Shown here in pieces: positions 49,222-60,529 of a stretch of 64,000 bases of DNA. The translations under genes were made by a program, and so were the position numbers. Position 1 is the stretch's first letter. Each line of letters begins with the position of its first letter. Location: positions 56,520,728-56,584,727 of the forward strand of contig CM055095.1 of the NCBI GenBank assembly GCA_029204225.1, given 5' to 3'. Source of the DNA: Diphasiastrum complanatum (lineage: Eukaryota; Streptophyta; Lycopodiopsida; Lycopodiales; Lycopodiaceae). Below the pieces are notes generated by a model, which did no database searches, had not been told where the DNA came from, and was given only the letters and a program-made list of their open reading frames with translations.

Positions 49222-49425
49222 TTCATTGCCTTGGTCTGCCTTGCCTGTACCATGGTCTTTTTTGGATAAGTTCATAATGATGATCTGATCGAACCTTTGC
49301 CACAACCAATCCAAACATGCAACATTAGTTCACTTAGATTTGTTGCAACAAAGCTTTGATCAGATCATCATCTGAACATATCCAAATATGCCAAGACAAG
49401 GACAATACAGACCAAGGCAATGAAG
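49222..49425. other. Long imperfect inverted repeat (hairpin)
   Basis: Two arms of about 80 bp pair across a loop of about 40 bases. CATTGCCTTGGTCTG (49224-49238) is the exact complement of CAGACCAAGGCAATG (49408-49422). TGATGATCTGATC (49278-49290) is the exact complement of GATCAGATCATCA (49358-49370). Pairing between and inside these blocks is partial. The size fits a plant microRNA precursor, a foldback element or a small MITE. Confidence 0.7.
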
Positions 49426-49489
49426 ACCAAAAATACAACCGATATATACGAGACTTCAACAAGGGCAAGCGTCGATTGTAGTGATCACT

Positions 49490-49645
49490 GGAGTTCAAGT
49501 GACTGAAGATCTCCCCAATGGAGATAGTGCATTTCCTGTAGGAGACAATGAATCTTGCTATAGAAAACTCATATTATCCAGTTGCAATTACATTGTGTTT
49601 TGCACCATGGAAATGGAGATCATAGAAATGCTTCTTGGTTTTCAA
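49490..49645 (+). pseudogene. Diverged partial copy of Ulp1-like exons
   Basis: TGATCACTGGAGTTCAAG resembles the start of the His exon (TGATCATTGGAGCTTATA). It is followed at once by CTCCCCAATGGAGATAGTGC, which resembles the last exon at 48902. The match to the last exon runs about 105 bp at roughly 70%. The exons between are missing, as in an internally deleted or partly spliced copy. Confidence 0.5.
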
Positions 49646-49771
49646 GGGAAAGCTCGAACTTGAGACCAAAGAAACTTTGGATGGCCTCATAGAAAAAGTG
49701 GTTCATATATTTTCAAAAATGATGTATACAAAAAATTGCACTACATAATACAAAATTCCATAGTTCATAAT

Positions 49772-51062
49772 CTATGGATCTTCAATTTCGATGGATGTTC
49801 CAATGTCTTTGCATTTTATATGCCCTTCCTGCCTTACTCTTACCTGTACAAGAGAAATTGTTTTAGTTATATATTTTATGAAATTGATTCACTTAGAAAT
49901 AGAAAAAAATGAATATTTTTATATGGCATAACGTACCTTTACACCATTCAATCGAAATTGATAGTACTGAGGTAGATCGAATTGCAATATGTCTAGTTTT
50001 GATCGAATGTGATTGAGACACCAATCGTCCATTTTTTTTCATTGTTATCTGAAGTTGCTCTTGAGGGTTTATACCAAAATCTTGATCAAGTGGCTTCCAA
50101 ACATTTTTGTATTTAATCCATCTTCTATAATACAGCAGCAAAGTGAGCATTTGTTTTTCGATGTGATATCTAAATGTCATGGATGAGTAACATACTCTGC
50201 ACTCAACTTGCTGATTTTGTTTTGTATCCCAACCATCATTCAACAACTCGGCGATTATATCAGCACTCAAGTCTTTACAAATAAACATTGTTTTCGTTCT
50301 CTGAACATTGCATTTGGAAAAAAAAATCAACAAAAATAGTAAAAGGTAGATACCAACTTAATCTATTATTCTTTGATCCATTGCTACATTTTAATATACT
50401 CTGAATATCAATATATAGCCTAGAACGAAAACTTTTTGAAATCGCTGCATCAGGAGAAATCCATTCCTCACTCGAAAAATCTGGTAGAGGATATGGCTCT
50501 AATCTACCAACTAAACCATTTTTATCAGGAAAATAGGTGTGATCATAAAAAAAAACTCCTGACTCTAAAAGTGATTTTGGAAAACGACCTTTATATTGTA
50601 AAATACTGATATCCGAATGTATGACATCGATTATTCCTGCAATTGATTGAATTGATTGCCATTCAAAAAAATTTGATGGATACAAATCTGCAAAACCAAC
50701 AAAAACATCTCAAGAAAAATATAATTTAAAGAAAATGCTAAATCTAAAGAAATTGAACTAAAAACTTACAATTGCATTTCCTTCTATCATTTGGATTCAG
50801 ATCATGAATGTTGAGCTCATTGTGAAGATAAGCATGCTGAACTAAAACTTTCATGATAGATTGACCGGCAGGTGATACTTTAAAATCTATATATGTTATC
50901 CGATCTTTTTCTTTTTTGGAATGAGCCTTTTGCATAGGGATGCATCAAGATCCATTGATATTTTCGATATATTCTTGGTATCCATTGATCTTCTGCATTT
51001 TTTTCATTGCAAATATTGATTGCATCAATGTTTCCTCTTGGTCTTCGATTATGTATAGCCAT
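49772..51062 (-). CDS. Unknown spliced gene converging on the Ulp1-like gene
   Basis: Reverse strand. Exon 1 starts with ATG at 51062 (MAIHNRRPRGNIDAINIC), shows a frame change near 50930, and ends at 50770 before GTAAGT. Exon 2 (50687-50354) follows TTTTGCAG and reads SNFFEWQSIQSIAGIIDV and SSEEWISPDAAIS. Exon 3 (50300-49937) follows TTCAG, includes ECRVCYSSMTFRYHIEKQ, and ends before GTACGT. Exon 4 (49843-49772) ends in a stop. The exon 1-2 junction is in phase. The others are not cleanly so, so some decay or wrong boundaries are likely. I do not recognise a family. A second copy of exon 4 lies at 29246-29320, also tail-to-tail with a Ulp1-like gene, so the pair probably duplicated together. 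Confidence 0.5.
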
Positions 51063-51689
51063 TAGTCGAAAATATGAGTACGCAAGCTGAGATCGGAGAG
51101 AATGTAGAGATTGTGAGGTAAACCTAAGAATGACAAGAAAATGAGAGATAGAATGAAGAAAATGAGAGGTATACCTATGAATGACAAGAAGTTCCTTAAC
51201 TACAAGGATTAGTTAACCACAGTTTATGAATATTAACGTCAAATCAACCTCGAGTGAACAATGACGTGCAACATAAGAGTATTCGGGTAGTAACTGTGGT
51301 CCAATCACAATTGTTTGTTCTGCCCGACGGGACATTTGAAAATCACGTAAATTTGGCCGGGAAAGTTGAATGCAATTTCCGTCCATCAACCACTGTTACA
51401 GTTCATCACAGATGGACACCATTCATTGGGACACATAAGCGTTGAAAGCGTGCGAAGTCAAAAACAACATCTTGACAAAGGGGTCATTTTGAGTTCTAAT
51501 ATCCCCTAATGTAATGATTGATCTTTATTTACAATAAACAATGTCAAGTGAGAAGTGACAATTTTCTACACTTTGAACTTCTTCATGAAGCAACATCGGA
51601 ATTAACTTGGACAATATCATCTCATGTTGTGTATAACAATCATTGTCTTCATAGATGTTTGGAAGACTATGGCAAAATAAACATACTAA

Positions 51690-52050
51690 TGCAATCATTC
51701 ATGTTTTAAAAAAAAAAAAGTTTTTCTTAAGAGCAATTTTGAAGTTACATCTTTATTTTCATAAAGATCTGAGAGGATATCCCAAGCTTTCTTTGCACGA
51801 CCAAACTTACATGAAAGATCTAAGTTTCTTTGATATTCGGTGGCTAATGCCTTCTCATCATCTACTTCCATTTTACAATGCATGAGGGATCAACTATTGG
51901 TTTCAGATCGTTACTTTCAACCACTTCCCATGGACTTGGGGCCAAGAAGATCGTCCTCATTTTAAACCTCCACACATGGAAGTTCAATCCATCAAATTTC
52001 TCAATCAAAAAAATATCTTGACTAGGTTTCATGACTATGAAACTTGTCAT
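51690..52050 (-). pseudogene. Copia gag N-terminal fragment
   Basis: Reverse translation from 52050: MTSFIVMKPSQDIF, then FDGLNFHVWRFKMRTIFLAP (gag start pattern), and after a frame change LATEYQRNLDLSCKFGRAKK and AWDILSDLYENKDVTSKLLL. It ends near 51695 at a poly-T run. It is related to, but distinct from, the gag at 3988. Confidence 0.75.
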
Positions 52051-52095
52051 AAATCGAAAACTTAAGTTATGTTAATACAGAATCATGTCAAACGT

Positions 52096-52107
52096 GCTCT
52101 AATACCA
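52096..52107 (-). promoter_or_regulatory. Copia primer-binding site (one mismatch)
   Basis: On the reverse strand TGGTATTAGAGC differs by one base from the plant copia PBS and lies just upstream of the reverse gag fragment. Confidence 0.7.
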
Positions 52108-52109
52108 AT

Positions 52110-53830
52110 CGTTTGAATTATTTTTCAGAAAATCAAAATCGATAATAATATGAGCAGCTTTTTTTGCTCTCCTCCTTTTGAGACCTCCTCGATCATGGGT
52201 GAGAGATACTTTGTGTCTTCAGCTTGGCTCGACATCTAGGGGTTCTCTGGAATCCGCTAACAATCTTATGAGCTAGTTTGAGTATTGAAGTTTGGCAAGT
52301 GTTGTATAGGAGCTTATCAGAAGATTCAATATGTAGGATTGTAAATTTTTTAGTACACCATTGGATATGAATGGGAAGTGGAGTCATATGACAAATATGA
52401 GAGAGTGGATTCTTTTTCTTATGGACAACTAGTTGGTGGCTTAATTTATTTAACTCACTTGTGCTAAGAATATGTATGACACATGAGCCTCTTTCCTTTA
52501 AAAAAAAATCATAAATATGTGACAAACTTATTTTATTGTTGTAAATTGATTACAATGCTAGTTACACATATTTAACTATAGTTGAAACTTGTTCGCGTGA
52601 ATTTCAGATTCTTCTATAAGTATCTTTATTAGTATCATTTTCAAGAAAAGAACCAAACCCTTGTTGGACTCTCTTTACCTGGGCATTCTCCCAAATCGTA
52701 TACATCTATAGAAAATATCTAATAGTATCAAGTCGTTGTTGTTGCAAAAAAGAAAAAAGAACAAAGAAACTATGTGGCTTTGATATGATAAAGTCATTAT
52801 GTACATGATAAGCTTAGGTTTTTAAGACTATCTAGAATCATAAACTCTATGAATAACTTCATTTGAAGCTTTCTATTTATGTTACACTTTGAGATATTGC
52901 TAAGAAAGCGACATCTTGTAGGCCTATCGATTGTTGGATAGATTAATTGGATTGAAAACAACGTTATGCTGGGTGGTAAGGCCAACAAGTGGTGCATAAT
53001 ATCATTTTAGCTTCAAACTTTTATGCTTATATTCACATGATATGATTAATATTATTGGTATGTTTTAATAAAGATACAAGTAGATTATCATTTGTATGGT
53101 AGAGGTATGAAAGGAAATTTAAAAAATCAAGGTACATATAGATATTTTTCTTTCTTTCTCTTGGGTTAGATATTCTTTTCATAGATGGATAAGCATGCAC
53201 TTAAAGTTTACTTACATTTGCATTATTGATATTGACAATGAAATCAATAATATACTTTATGTCCAAAAATGAGCTTATCCAACCATATTCCATTGGATAA
53301 CCACTTGTTTCTAGCTAATGATTCACCAAAAAAAAAAAATCACCACCACAAAACATGGCATGATATGCATGCTATTGAATTTCCCTAATGACACGTCTTA
53401 CAGCTCACAAAACTATGGATTATAATCATGTCATATTGATGTATTTCCTGAACTTCTAGCATAATGTTATCTCCAAGGTGGTTGTTTTGACATGTCACCA
53501 ATCAACATATATCAATTTCGAATTACAGAGTACTATAAAATCTACTTGACACCAACATGTGCAAGCTTATATGATTAGTCTCACTAATAACCATGTCATT
53601 GGATTAGGTCCACATTGTTTTTATGTATTCTATGTGAATAAAAGTGGTCTCAAACAAATAAACATCTATAAATGCTACAACCATGTGCTTACTAAGAGCT
53701 CAATTTAGGTGCACGTTACAAGATTTTGACTTTAATTTGCATATGTAACATTGACTGGAATGTAATATTCTTTTGCATGGATTGGGCAACTGTGGGTTAC
53801 TTTACTATGATGTAAAAGAAATATTAAAGG
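52110..53830. other. No gene recognised
   Basis: AT-rich. The first few hundred bases are presumably an LTR of the reverse copia fragment (upstream of its PBS), but no second copy confirms it. The remaining frames are short and without motifs. Confidence 0.4.
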
Positions 53831-53842
53831 TTATTATATCCA

Positions 53843-54034
53843 TCACGCACACGCACACCCACACCCACACCCACACCCACACACCCAAGCGCATGCACGC
53901 TCGTGCACGTGTGCATGCGTGCGTACACACACACACACACAGACACACACACACACATGCACGCACGCATGCACACACGCGCCCGCCCGCCTGCCCGCAC
54001 GCGCGTGCGCGCGCCCACACACACACACACACAC
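53843..54034. repeat. Alternating purine-pyrimidine tract (CA/CG/TG)
   Basis: About 190 bp of mostly alternating purine and pyrimidine: CA runs, CCCACA units, and a GC-rich CGCG/GCGC core near 53970-54013. Such DNA adopts left-handed Z form readily. The open frames across it are repeat artefacts. Confidence 0.95.
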
Positions 54035-54039
54035 TTAGT

Positions 54040-54820
54040 TTGATGCTCATGGAAATAAGTGTTCTTATCATACATTGACATATTTAAGCTTTCATGATTC
54101 TATTGTGCAACTTCTTGTGCAATAGGACTTTTCGAGCATTCAACCACATATGATTGCAAATGTTTTGGTTATTATTCCTTCATTTTGAGTTTGGTTTATA
54201 ATACATGCTAAATTACATGGCACTAACTAAATGCATTATATTCTTGCACATGCATGTGATGTAAAGAGTCACATGGAAAAATGAAATTATATCTTATGGC
54301 ATTATGTGAATTTTTGTATGCTTTACAATACACAAATTTATGGGCATTTTTATGAAGATCTTAGAGCATACCTAGTTTTTTAAGGGATATCTACAAAAGT
54401 AAACACACCATGTTGTCATTAATTTTCCAATTTTTTATTAAGGTTTTATTTTGTATATTGAAAAGTGTTAAGTTGTTTATTTCTTTTATGATTGTTGGCT
54501 TTTCAACTTGCCATATTGACATTATAATGATCTTAAAGTTTGAAAGAGGTTTCTTTTCAACTTTGATGTTTTGTTGGAGGTAGTTCAATAGTTCATAATT
54601 CATCAAAATTATGTGCTAATTTGGTTAGAATGCAAGTTAGAGAAGTTGGTACATCTCAACAAACAAGGACCTCAAATAAGTGGTGAGCTAGTAAGGGTTT
54701 CCTTTATTCTTCTTGAGGTAGGAGTTCCACTCCAATCCCACCCAACAAATTGGTACATGGGATAAAACAAAGAAAATAGTAGTCTCTATGTAAATAGGAT
54801 GGCATTTTTTCCAAAGAGGC
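54040..54820. other. No gene recognised
   Basis: AT-rich sequence between two microsatellite blocks, with no supported feature. Confidence 0.4.
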
Positions 54821-54821
54821 A

Positions 54822-54953
<132 letters not shown>

Positions 54954-54959
54954 CTTTAT

Positions 54960-56030
54960 AGAAGCTAACTCATGTCTCAAATATGTTCTGCCTTTTATTC
55001 TATGCTTGCTCATCATTTCGCGTTATTCAAACACAATTTGAGAGCCGAGGATTACTAGCTAGGATGACAGTTATTTTCTATGTGAGCCTATATGGTGTAT
55101 CCCAGAGAAGGAATGACCATATAGTAGCTAGTAATGTTTCCTGAGAAATGTAAATAAGTGTAGACCTCCTTAAATAATTTAGAGTGAACCACCTTTTGAT
55201 GGTGACCTCTAATGGAAGGGCTATTTCCACATGTAATTTCTAAATTGGTGGAATTGCCACTTGGGCTCCACATGGGCAGCCCTCTTGCTTATTTAAGGAC
55301 CCCCTCTCTTGTGAGGGAGCTTTTGATTGTATTGTCATTTCTCTTGATTGAATAAAGAAGATCCTCCACAAGAGTTCTTGGCAATTGAGAAGCTCCTTGC
55401 TCATGGCTATCTTCTTGAGTGAAATTCCTATGAGCATGTTCTGATTTCTTTGTGTGAATGTGGATTAATTAGATTTCTTGCTTACTTTCTTGCTTTGTGG
55501 AATGTACATGTGGATTACTTTCTTGTTTCTTGATTTTGTAATTTCAGCATGTAGGTAAACTATATAGGCTAAGATTGTGGATCTGATTTTGCATATTCAC
55601 TAACAATCCTGTCCTTGATTGTTCTTGGGTATTCCAAGCATCAAAAATTGGGTGTTTTTTGATTCTTGGCTTGCTAGAATGTTGTTAGGAAGTTAGCTTT
55701 CTTGATTCTTGTTTCTTGTTGAGTAGCTGAATCTTGTTATTGTATTATTCCCTGATTTGCTAAGATAGTTTGGTAGTTAGATTGTAGATTTGTTCTATGT
55801 CCAGAACGTTGATCTATGTTGGAGCTAGGATTGGTTGCATGGCCTATAAATGCATGTAGCTGAGTGAACGTAACCGTTTTTTCCCATTGACAGGCTGGGA
55901 ATACACGTTGCAAACTGAGAAATACTTCTGCTTGGAAACCGTAAGAAGACTTAACTGTAAAGAACTGGTTGCTGAAAACGGGCAGAAACACCTATTTCCA
56001 GAGCGGTAACCACCTGAAATAACAAAGAAG
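54960..56030. other. No gene recognised
   Basis: Short frames only. The part after about 55.3 kb could be LTR of the gag-bearing element that follows, but no paired copy is visible. Confidence 0.35.
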
Positions 56031-56059
56031 AGAATAAGTAGAAAGAAGAAGAAAAACTG

Positions 56060-56585
56060 CTCATCTCACCCGAGCCTTTCAGTTGACATCTCGACCAAAG
56101 ACCTTCTGTCGCATCTCACCCGAGCCTTTCAATTGACATCTCGACCAAAGGCCTTCTGTCGCATCTCAACCGGTGCCTTTCAGTTACATCTCGACTAGAG
56201 ACATCCTCTAAACTCTCAACCGAAAGCTTTCTATCCAGTATCGACCGAGGGCATTACGTTCAAATCTTGACCGGAGACATCCTGTCAGATCTCGACTAGA
56301 GGCTTTCCCTCATATCTCGACCGAAGCTTCCTATCAGATCTCAACCGAACGCTTTCTGTTAAATCTTGGCCGAAGCCTTTTGTCCTGATTTCGACCGAAG
56401 CACTCTATTAGATCTTGACTGAAGCACTCTATTAGATCTCGACCGAAGCACTCTCTTAGATCTCGACCGAATCACTCTATCTGATCTCGATCGAAGCCAT
56501 TCCCTCAACTCTCGACCGGACCTTTCTATCAATCTCAATCGAGAATTTCCTATCAACTCTCAACCGAGAGCTTCGACTTCCAACC
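56060..56585. repeat. Degenerate 25- to 30-bp minisatellite
   Basis: About 20 diverged units around ATCTCGACCGAAGC plus a T/C-rich half (for example ACTCTATTAG). The tract ends about 170 bp before the gag ATG at 56752, so it lies in the LTR or leader of that element. Confidence 0.85.
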
Positions 56586-56751
56586 AGAAACAAGTCAACT
56601 TTAAAACAAGGTCTGCTTTATTATTTGACTAGGTCTCAGTGTTTGCCAAATACCACAGTTCTTTCCACATTTATAGAAAAACCCTAACACCAAAAAACAA
56701 AACAATTGTGCCATTTGGACACCACCACATTATTTGTATCTAACTAATATT

Positions 56752-57740
56752 ATGGAAAAAAAAAACAACAAAACAGTCAACGAGTCCAAGAGGCCTACTT
56801 GCCCAATCCTCAGGTACTCTAGATTTGTTATGGATCATCCTTACGATCCGAATTCCACAGAGGACTATCCACCAGAGATTGTCTCTCCATCTACCGAACA
56901 GGTTCGATTCAATAGATATTCTAGGATGAAATCCCAAGTCCAAGATCCATCAACAAACCCATTTGACAGATGGGAACCCATGCGTTTTGAAGCTCCATAC
57001 GAGCGCCCACACTTTCATGCTGCAGAATCTTCACATGCACGAGCTCACTTAAACGGAGCTTTTGCAAATAATGTTTTGCATACTGAAAAATGTACTCCCA
57101 AGTTAAATTTACCTAAGTACAATGACAAAACTGACCCTCAAAGATTTCTTCAAGTCTTTGAGAACGCATGTGATGTCTATGACAAGACATCACCAAAAGC
57201 CATGGTACAGCTCTTCTTGATGACCATGATCGATCAAGCACGAGCATGGTTTTTTAACCTTGATCGTGAAGATAAACAAGACTGGTCACTCTTGAAGGAA
57301 GCATTTATCAAACGATTCAAGCCATTTCTCTTGATCGAAAGTCCTTTTGTCAAGTTGAGTAACATCAAAATGACAAAAGATGAGAAAGTACGTGACTACA
57401 TCGAATGATTTAAAAAATTAAAAAGTCAGGTACAAGAACAACCAACTGAATCTGTGCTCGTCATTTGGTTCCTTGTTGGACTCCCACGATGGATACGACG
57501 TGAACTTCGCTCCAATGATGAATACACATCGTTGAAACAAGCCATGTCTGATGCCGTTCGAGAAGAAGACGAGGGATCAGATGTCGATGAGCCACGTGAA
57601 CGGAGAGCACATCGTGCTGTCCAAGAAGCTCGACCAAATGAGGAAACACGAGAACAAACAAAGGAAGGTCGAAACAGCAGAGTGGAGACAAGAAGACATG
57701 CGTGAGATGCAAGCGCAAAGGACATACTATCGATTCGTGT
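56752..57740 (+). pseudogene. Gag of Retrotrans_gag type with zinc knuckle
   Basis: ATG at 56752. The middle carries the gag core usual in Ty3 elements (PQRFLQVFENACDVY, QARAWFFNLDREDKQDWSLL, KEAFIKRFKP). A stop at 57406 interrupts it, and the same frame then reads LVIWFLVGLPRWIRREL and a strongly charged region. In a shifted frame near 57695 there is a complete zinc knuckle, CVRCKRKGHTIDSCW. A second copy of this gag is on the reverse strand at 16.9-17.46 kb. Confidence 0.8.
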
Positions 57741-57857
57741 TGGCTTAATCCAAAATTTGAGTATATCCACTATCACAAAAAGGGTCGTGCAGCCATGGAC
57801 AGCCGCCTGAACCCAAGAAACAAATCAGCACAAAGTAGATAGGAGAACAATAATTGT

Positions 57858-59390
57858 TTGTCCTATGTTGAAGTGCCAGAGAGCTCGAAAATGGATGAAG
57901 AAAGATCGAATCATGGTAATTCGACCGCCTACATCTGTGCAGTGTCAACACCTAACACACAAGAGGTAACTCTTGACTCAGGAGCTGCCTCACACTTCGT
58001 TACATCAAGACAAATCATGTCTGATTTCAGAAGTGCAGATCCATCAAGATTTATCGTTCTTGGAGATGGATCAAAACATCAAGTGAATGGTATTGGTTCA
58101 TTGTGGCTCAACACAAACGGCAGAGGCAGACGACTCGAAGATGTTATGTTCGTGCCTACACTACAGCAGGACTTGCTATCAGTGGCAAGAATAGCTGATG
58201 CAAGGATGCGTGTAACATTTTCAGACGAAGCATGCAACGTTGTTGATGCAAGTACCAGTATTCTGATCACTCAAGGTAGAAGAAAATGCAATCTGTATCA
58301 CTTGAAAGTACGCCTACCTGCAGATCAACTGCATCAGACTCATGATTATTTGTCAAACACTCTATGGCACAGGAGACTATGCCATATGAATTAAATGGTA
58401 CTATATCAAGCAAGCCATCATGGAGCAATCACAGGGGTGAGCATCTCGAATGCAACCAGTTCGACGACTTGTGATGTCATGCACTCCTTTTGTCAAGGAC
58501 TCCTACAGAACGACCAAAATTTTGGAGTTAGTGCATTCTGACATCTGTAGACCTTTCAATGTGATGTCAGTAGGAGGCTCGAAATATTACATTACCTTTA
58601 TTGATGATTATAGTAAATTTTCCAGAGTCTATTTTATTCACAATAAGTTAGAAGCATTTGACAAATTCACAGAGTATGTGAATTGGGCAGAAAGATACAT
58701 TGGTAATAAACTGAAGCAGATCAGAACAAATCGAGATGGAGAATACATCTCGAATCGATTCACCAACTTCTACAGTGATCGTGGTATCATTCACAGAAGG
58801 ACTGCATCTTACACACACCGCAGCACAACGGTGTTGCAGAAAGAAAGAACAGGACCCTAATGAAAGCTGCCAGATGCATGATGGCCTACTCAAAAGCTCC
58901 AAGAGTGTTGTGGGTTGAAGCAGTAGCTATAGCTGCTTACATTCAAAACATGACAAGAAAGTCTGGTATTCCTCACATGACACCACACGAATTATAGTGG
59001 GGTAGAAAACCCAATCTGACTCACATCCGTATCTTTGGTTGTGCAGCTTATGCACATGTTTCTGATAAGCTTCGAAAGAAGCTTGATGAGAAAGTTGAAC
59101 AGGGATATCTTGTAGGATATGGCAACAATTTGTCATACTACAGAGTCTATATGCCAGAGACAAACATAGTGAAGATAGTCAGAGATGTCAAATTTGATGA
59201 GAGCAGAATGATGGCCAACGATGATCCTATCAGTTATGAAATTCTTGAAAGACAGTACTATGGTCTGCCAATTGTGACAAAGGGAGCAGAGGACGAACAC
59301 TCAGACGAAGATGTTCGAGTTGCATCAATTCGAGTGACGAATCAGATGAAGAAAGATTCGAGAGGCAGCCTACTGTTACAGTACTTGTAA
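57858..59390 (+). pseudogene. Copia-type protease and integrase (broken)
   Basis: The protease motif VTLDSGAASHFVTSRQ (near 57967) is followed by FIVLGDGSKHQVNGIG and VPTLQQDLLSV, then the pre-integrase LWHRRLCHMN. Integrase core: ELVHSDICRPF (D), YYITFIDDYSKFSRVYF, a second region reading TNRDGEYIS (usual DNGGEY, second catalytic D lost), then after frame changes RTLMKAARCMMAYSKAP and IFGCAAYAHVS. Stops at 58394, 58858 and 58996. RT is absent. The order gag, protease, integrase with this protease type is copia-like, despite the Ty3-type gag upstream. Confidence 0.8.
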
Positions 59391-59484
59391 ACCAGATCAA
59401 CCTTACTAGAAGGATAGTTGAGATGCAGCCTACTGCTACAGTACTTGTAAACCAGATCAACCTTACTAGAAGGATTGTCTGGAC
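59365..59484. repeat. 60-bp tandem duplication
   Basis: GCAGCCTACTGTTACAGTAC at 59365 recurs as GCAGCCTACTGCTACAGTAC at 59425. One frame stays open through both units, so the duplication would add 20 residues to the hinge after integrase. Confidence 0.9.
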
Positions 59485-59940
59485 ATGTACAAAACAGATG
59501 CGTAGTTCAAGTAGCAATGATGCCATAATAATGCTTTATTGACTAGAACAGAGGTTTTCAAGGTTTGACTAGACTCAGAATAACAATGTGCCAATCTATA
59601 TAAGTAACTCTGCCTCTTGCTGAGTGCAAGGATCTTATTACTCCTATCAATAATTTTGCATTGATTAGATTCAAATTCTACCTTATGACCTAAATCTATA
59701 ATTCACTTACTGATAACAGAATTGTAGAGTTTAGAAACATATAAGACCTTTGATAGTAGTTTGAATTGATCATGCTGGAATCGCAATCTTACAGTACCTT
59801 CACCTTCAATAGTGTGAGTACTATTGTCACCAAGATGAACAAATTTCTTCGTGTTGTAAGGCATGTAGGAGTTGAGAATCTCACGTTGATTGGTCATGTG
59901 TTGAGTTGCTCCAGAATCAAGAAACCATGAATCATCCAAA
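59475..59940 (-). pseudogene. Copia protease and pre-integrase fragment
   Basis: Reverse translation: DDSWFLDSGATQHMTNQREI, FVHLGDNSTHTIEGEGTV, LRFQHDQFKLLSKVLYVSKL, and after frame changes SNKILALSKRQSYLYRLAHC and a degraded LNYASVLYMSRQS. It matches the protease of the element at 4.88-5.5 kb closely. It abuts a forward integrase-hinge segment on its left and a Ty3-type protease on its right. Confidence 0.8.
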
Positions 59941-60510
59941 GATGCGCTTACTCATGGCATTTATGTTAAGTTCCTCATCATTGAGACAAATGACATCATT
60001 ATGAAAACATAAATAAACTTTAAAATCTATATTCTTCATAATAGAATTAAGTTCATGTTTAGAATAAGGGTAAACGTTTTCAGTGTCAACACTTAAACTA
60101 GCCATGATCTTAATTAAAGAATTCTCATGCATAAAAGATAAAAAATTTTCAACAAAATTGATTTTTAATGACTTATTTTTATCAAAATGCCATTGTTGTC
60201 CGAGAACAATACCCACATTTGTTAATGCAACAGCATGGAATTCTATTTTTTTAGAGTAGTCCTATATGTGCAATTCTAAATCAGGAACAACATAATCCAT
60301 AAACGCAAAATTCATTCCTGATGCCATTGTCACACATTATTTTTTCTCACTTTTTCTGGTGGGAAGGTTTAGCGTCTCACCAAATTTACATTAATAAAGT
60401 TATGAGTGGATCATGTGTCAAAAAGGACATTAACAACTTGATCTTTAACTTTACCTTTAATGCAAATAAGGTCATTAGGACCAAAAACTAAAGAACTAAG
60501 AAAATAAACA
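59932..60510 (-). pseudogene. Ty3-type aspartic protease (broken)
   Basis: Reverse translation: LSSLVFGPNDLICIKGKV, then VNVLFDT, a stop where the active-site Gly should be, and STHNFINVNLVR. Further on: IVLGQQWHFDKNKSLKINFV and FLSFMHEN. This is the protease that follows gag in Ty3-type elements. It is cut at about 59938, where copia protease begins in the same orientation. RT, RNase H and integrase are missing. Confidence 0.7.
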
Positions 60511-60529
60511 TCCATTTCATTTCTCAAGA

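Noticed and set aside
53773-54081. His-Thr and Cys-Val rich frames on both strands
   Set aside because: They are translations of the CA/CG repeat tract.
56359-56556. Arg-Ser rich reverse frame (RS-like protein)
   Set aside because: It is the reverse translation of the minisatellite units, without a gene context.
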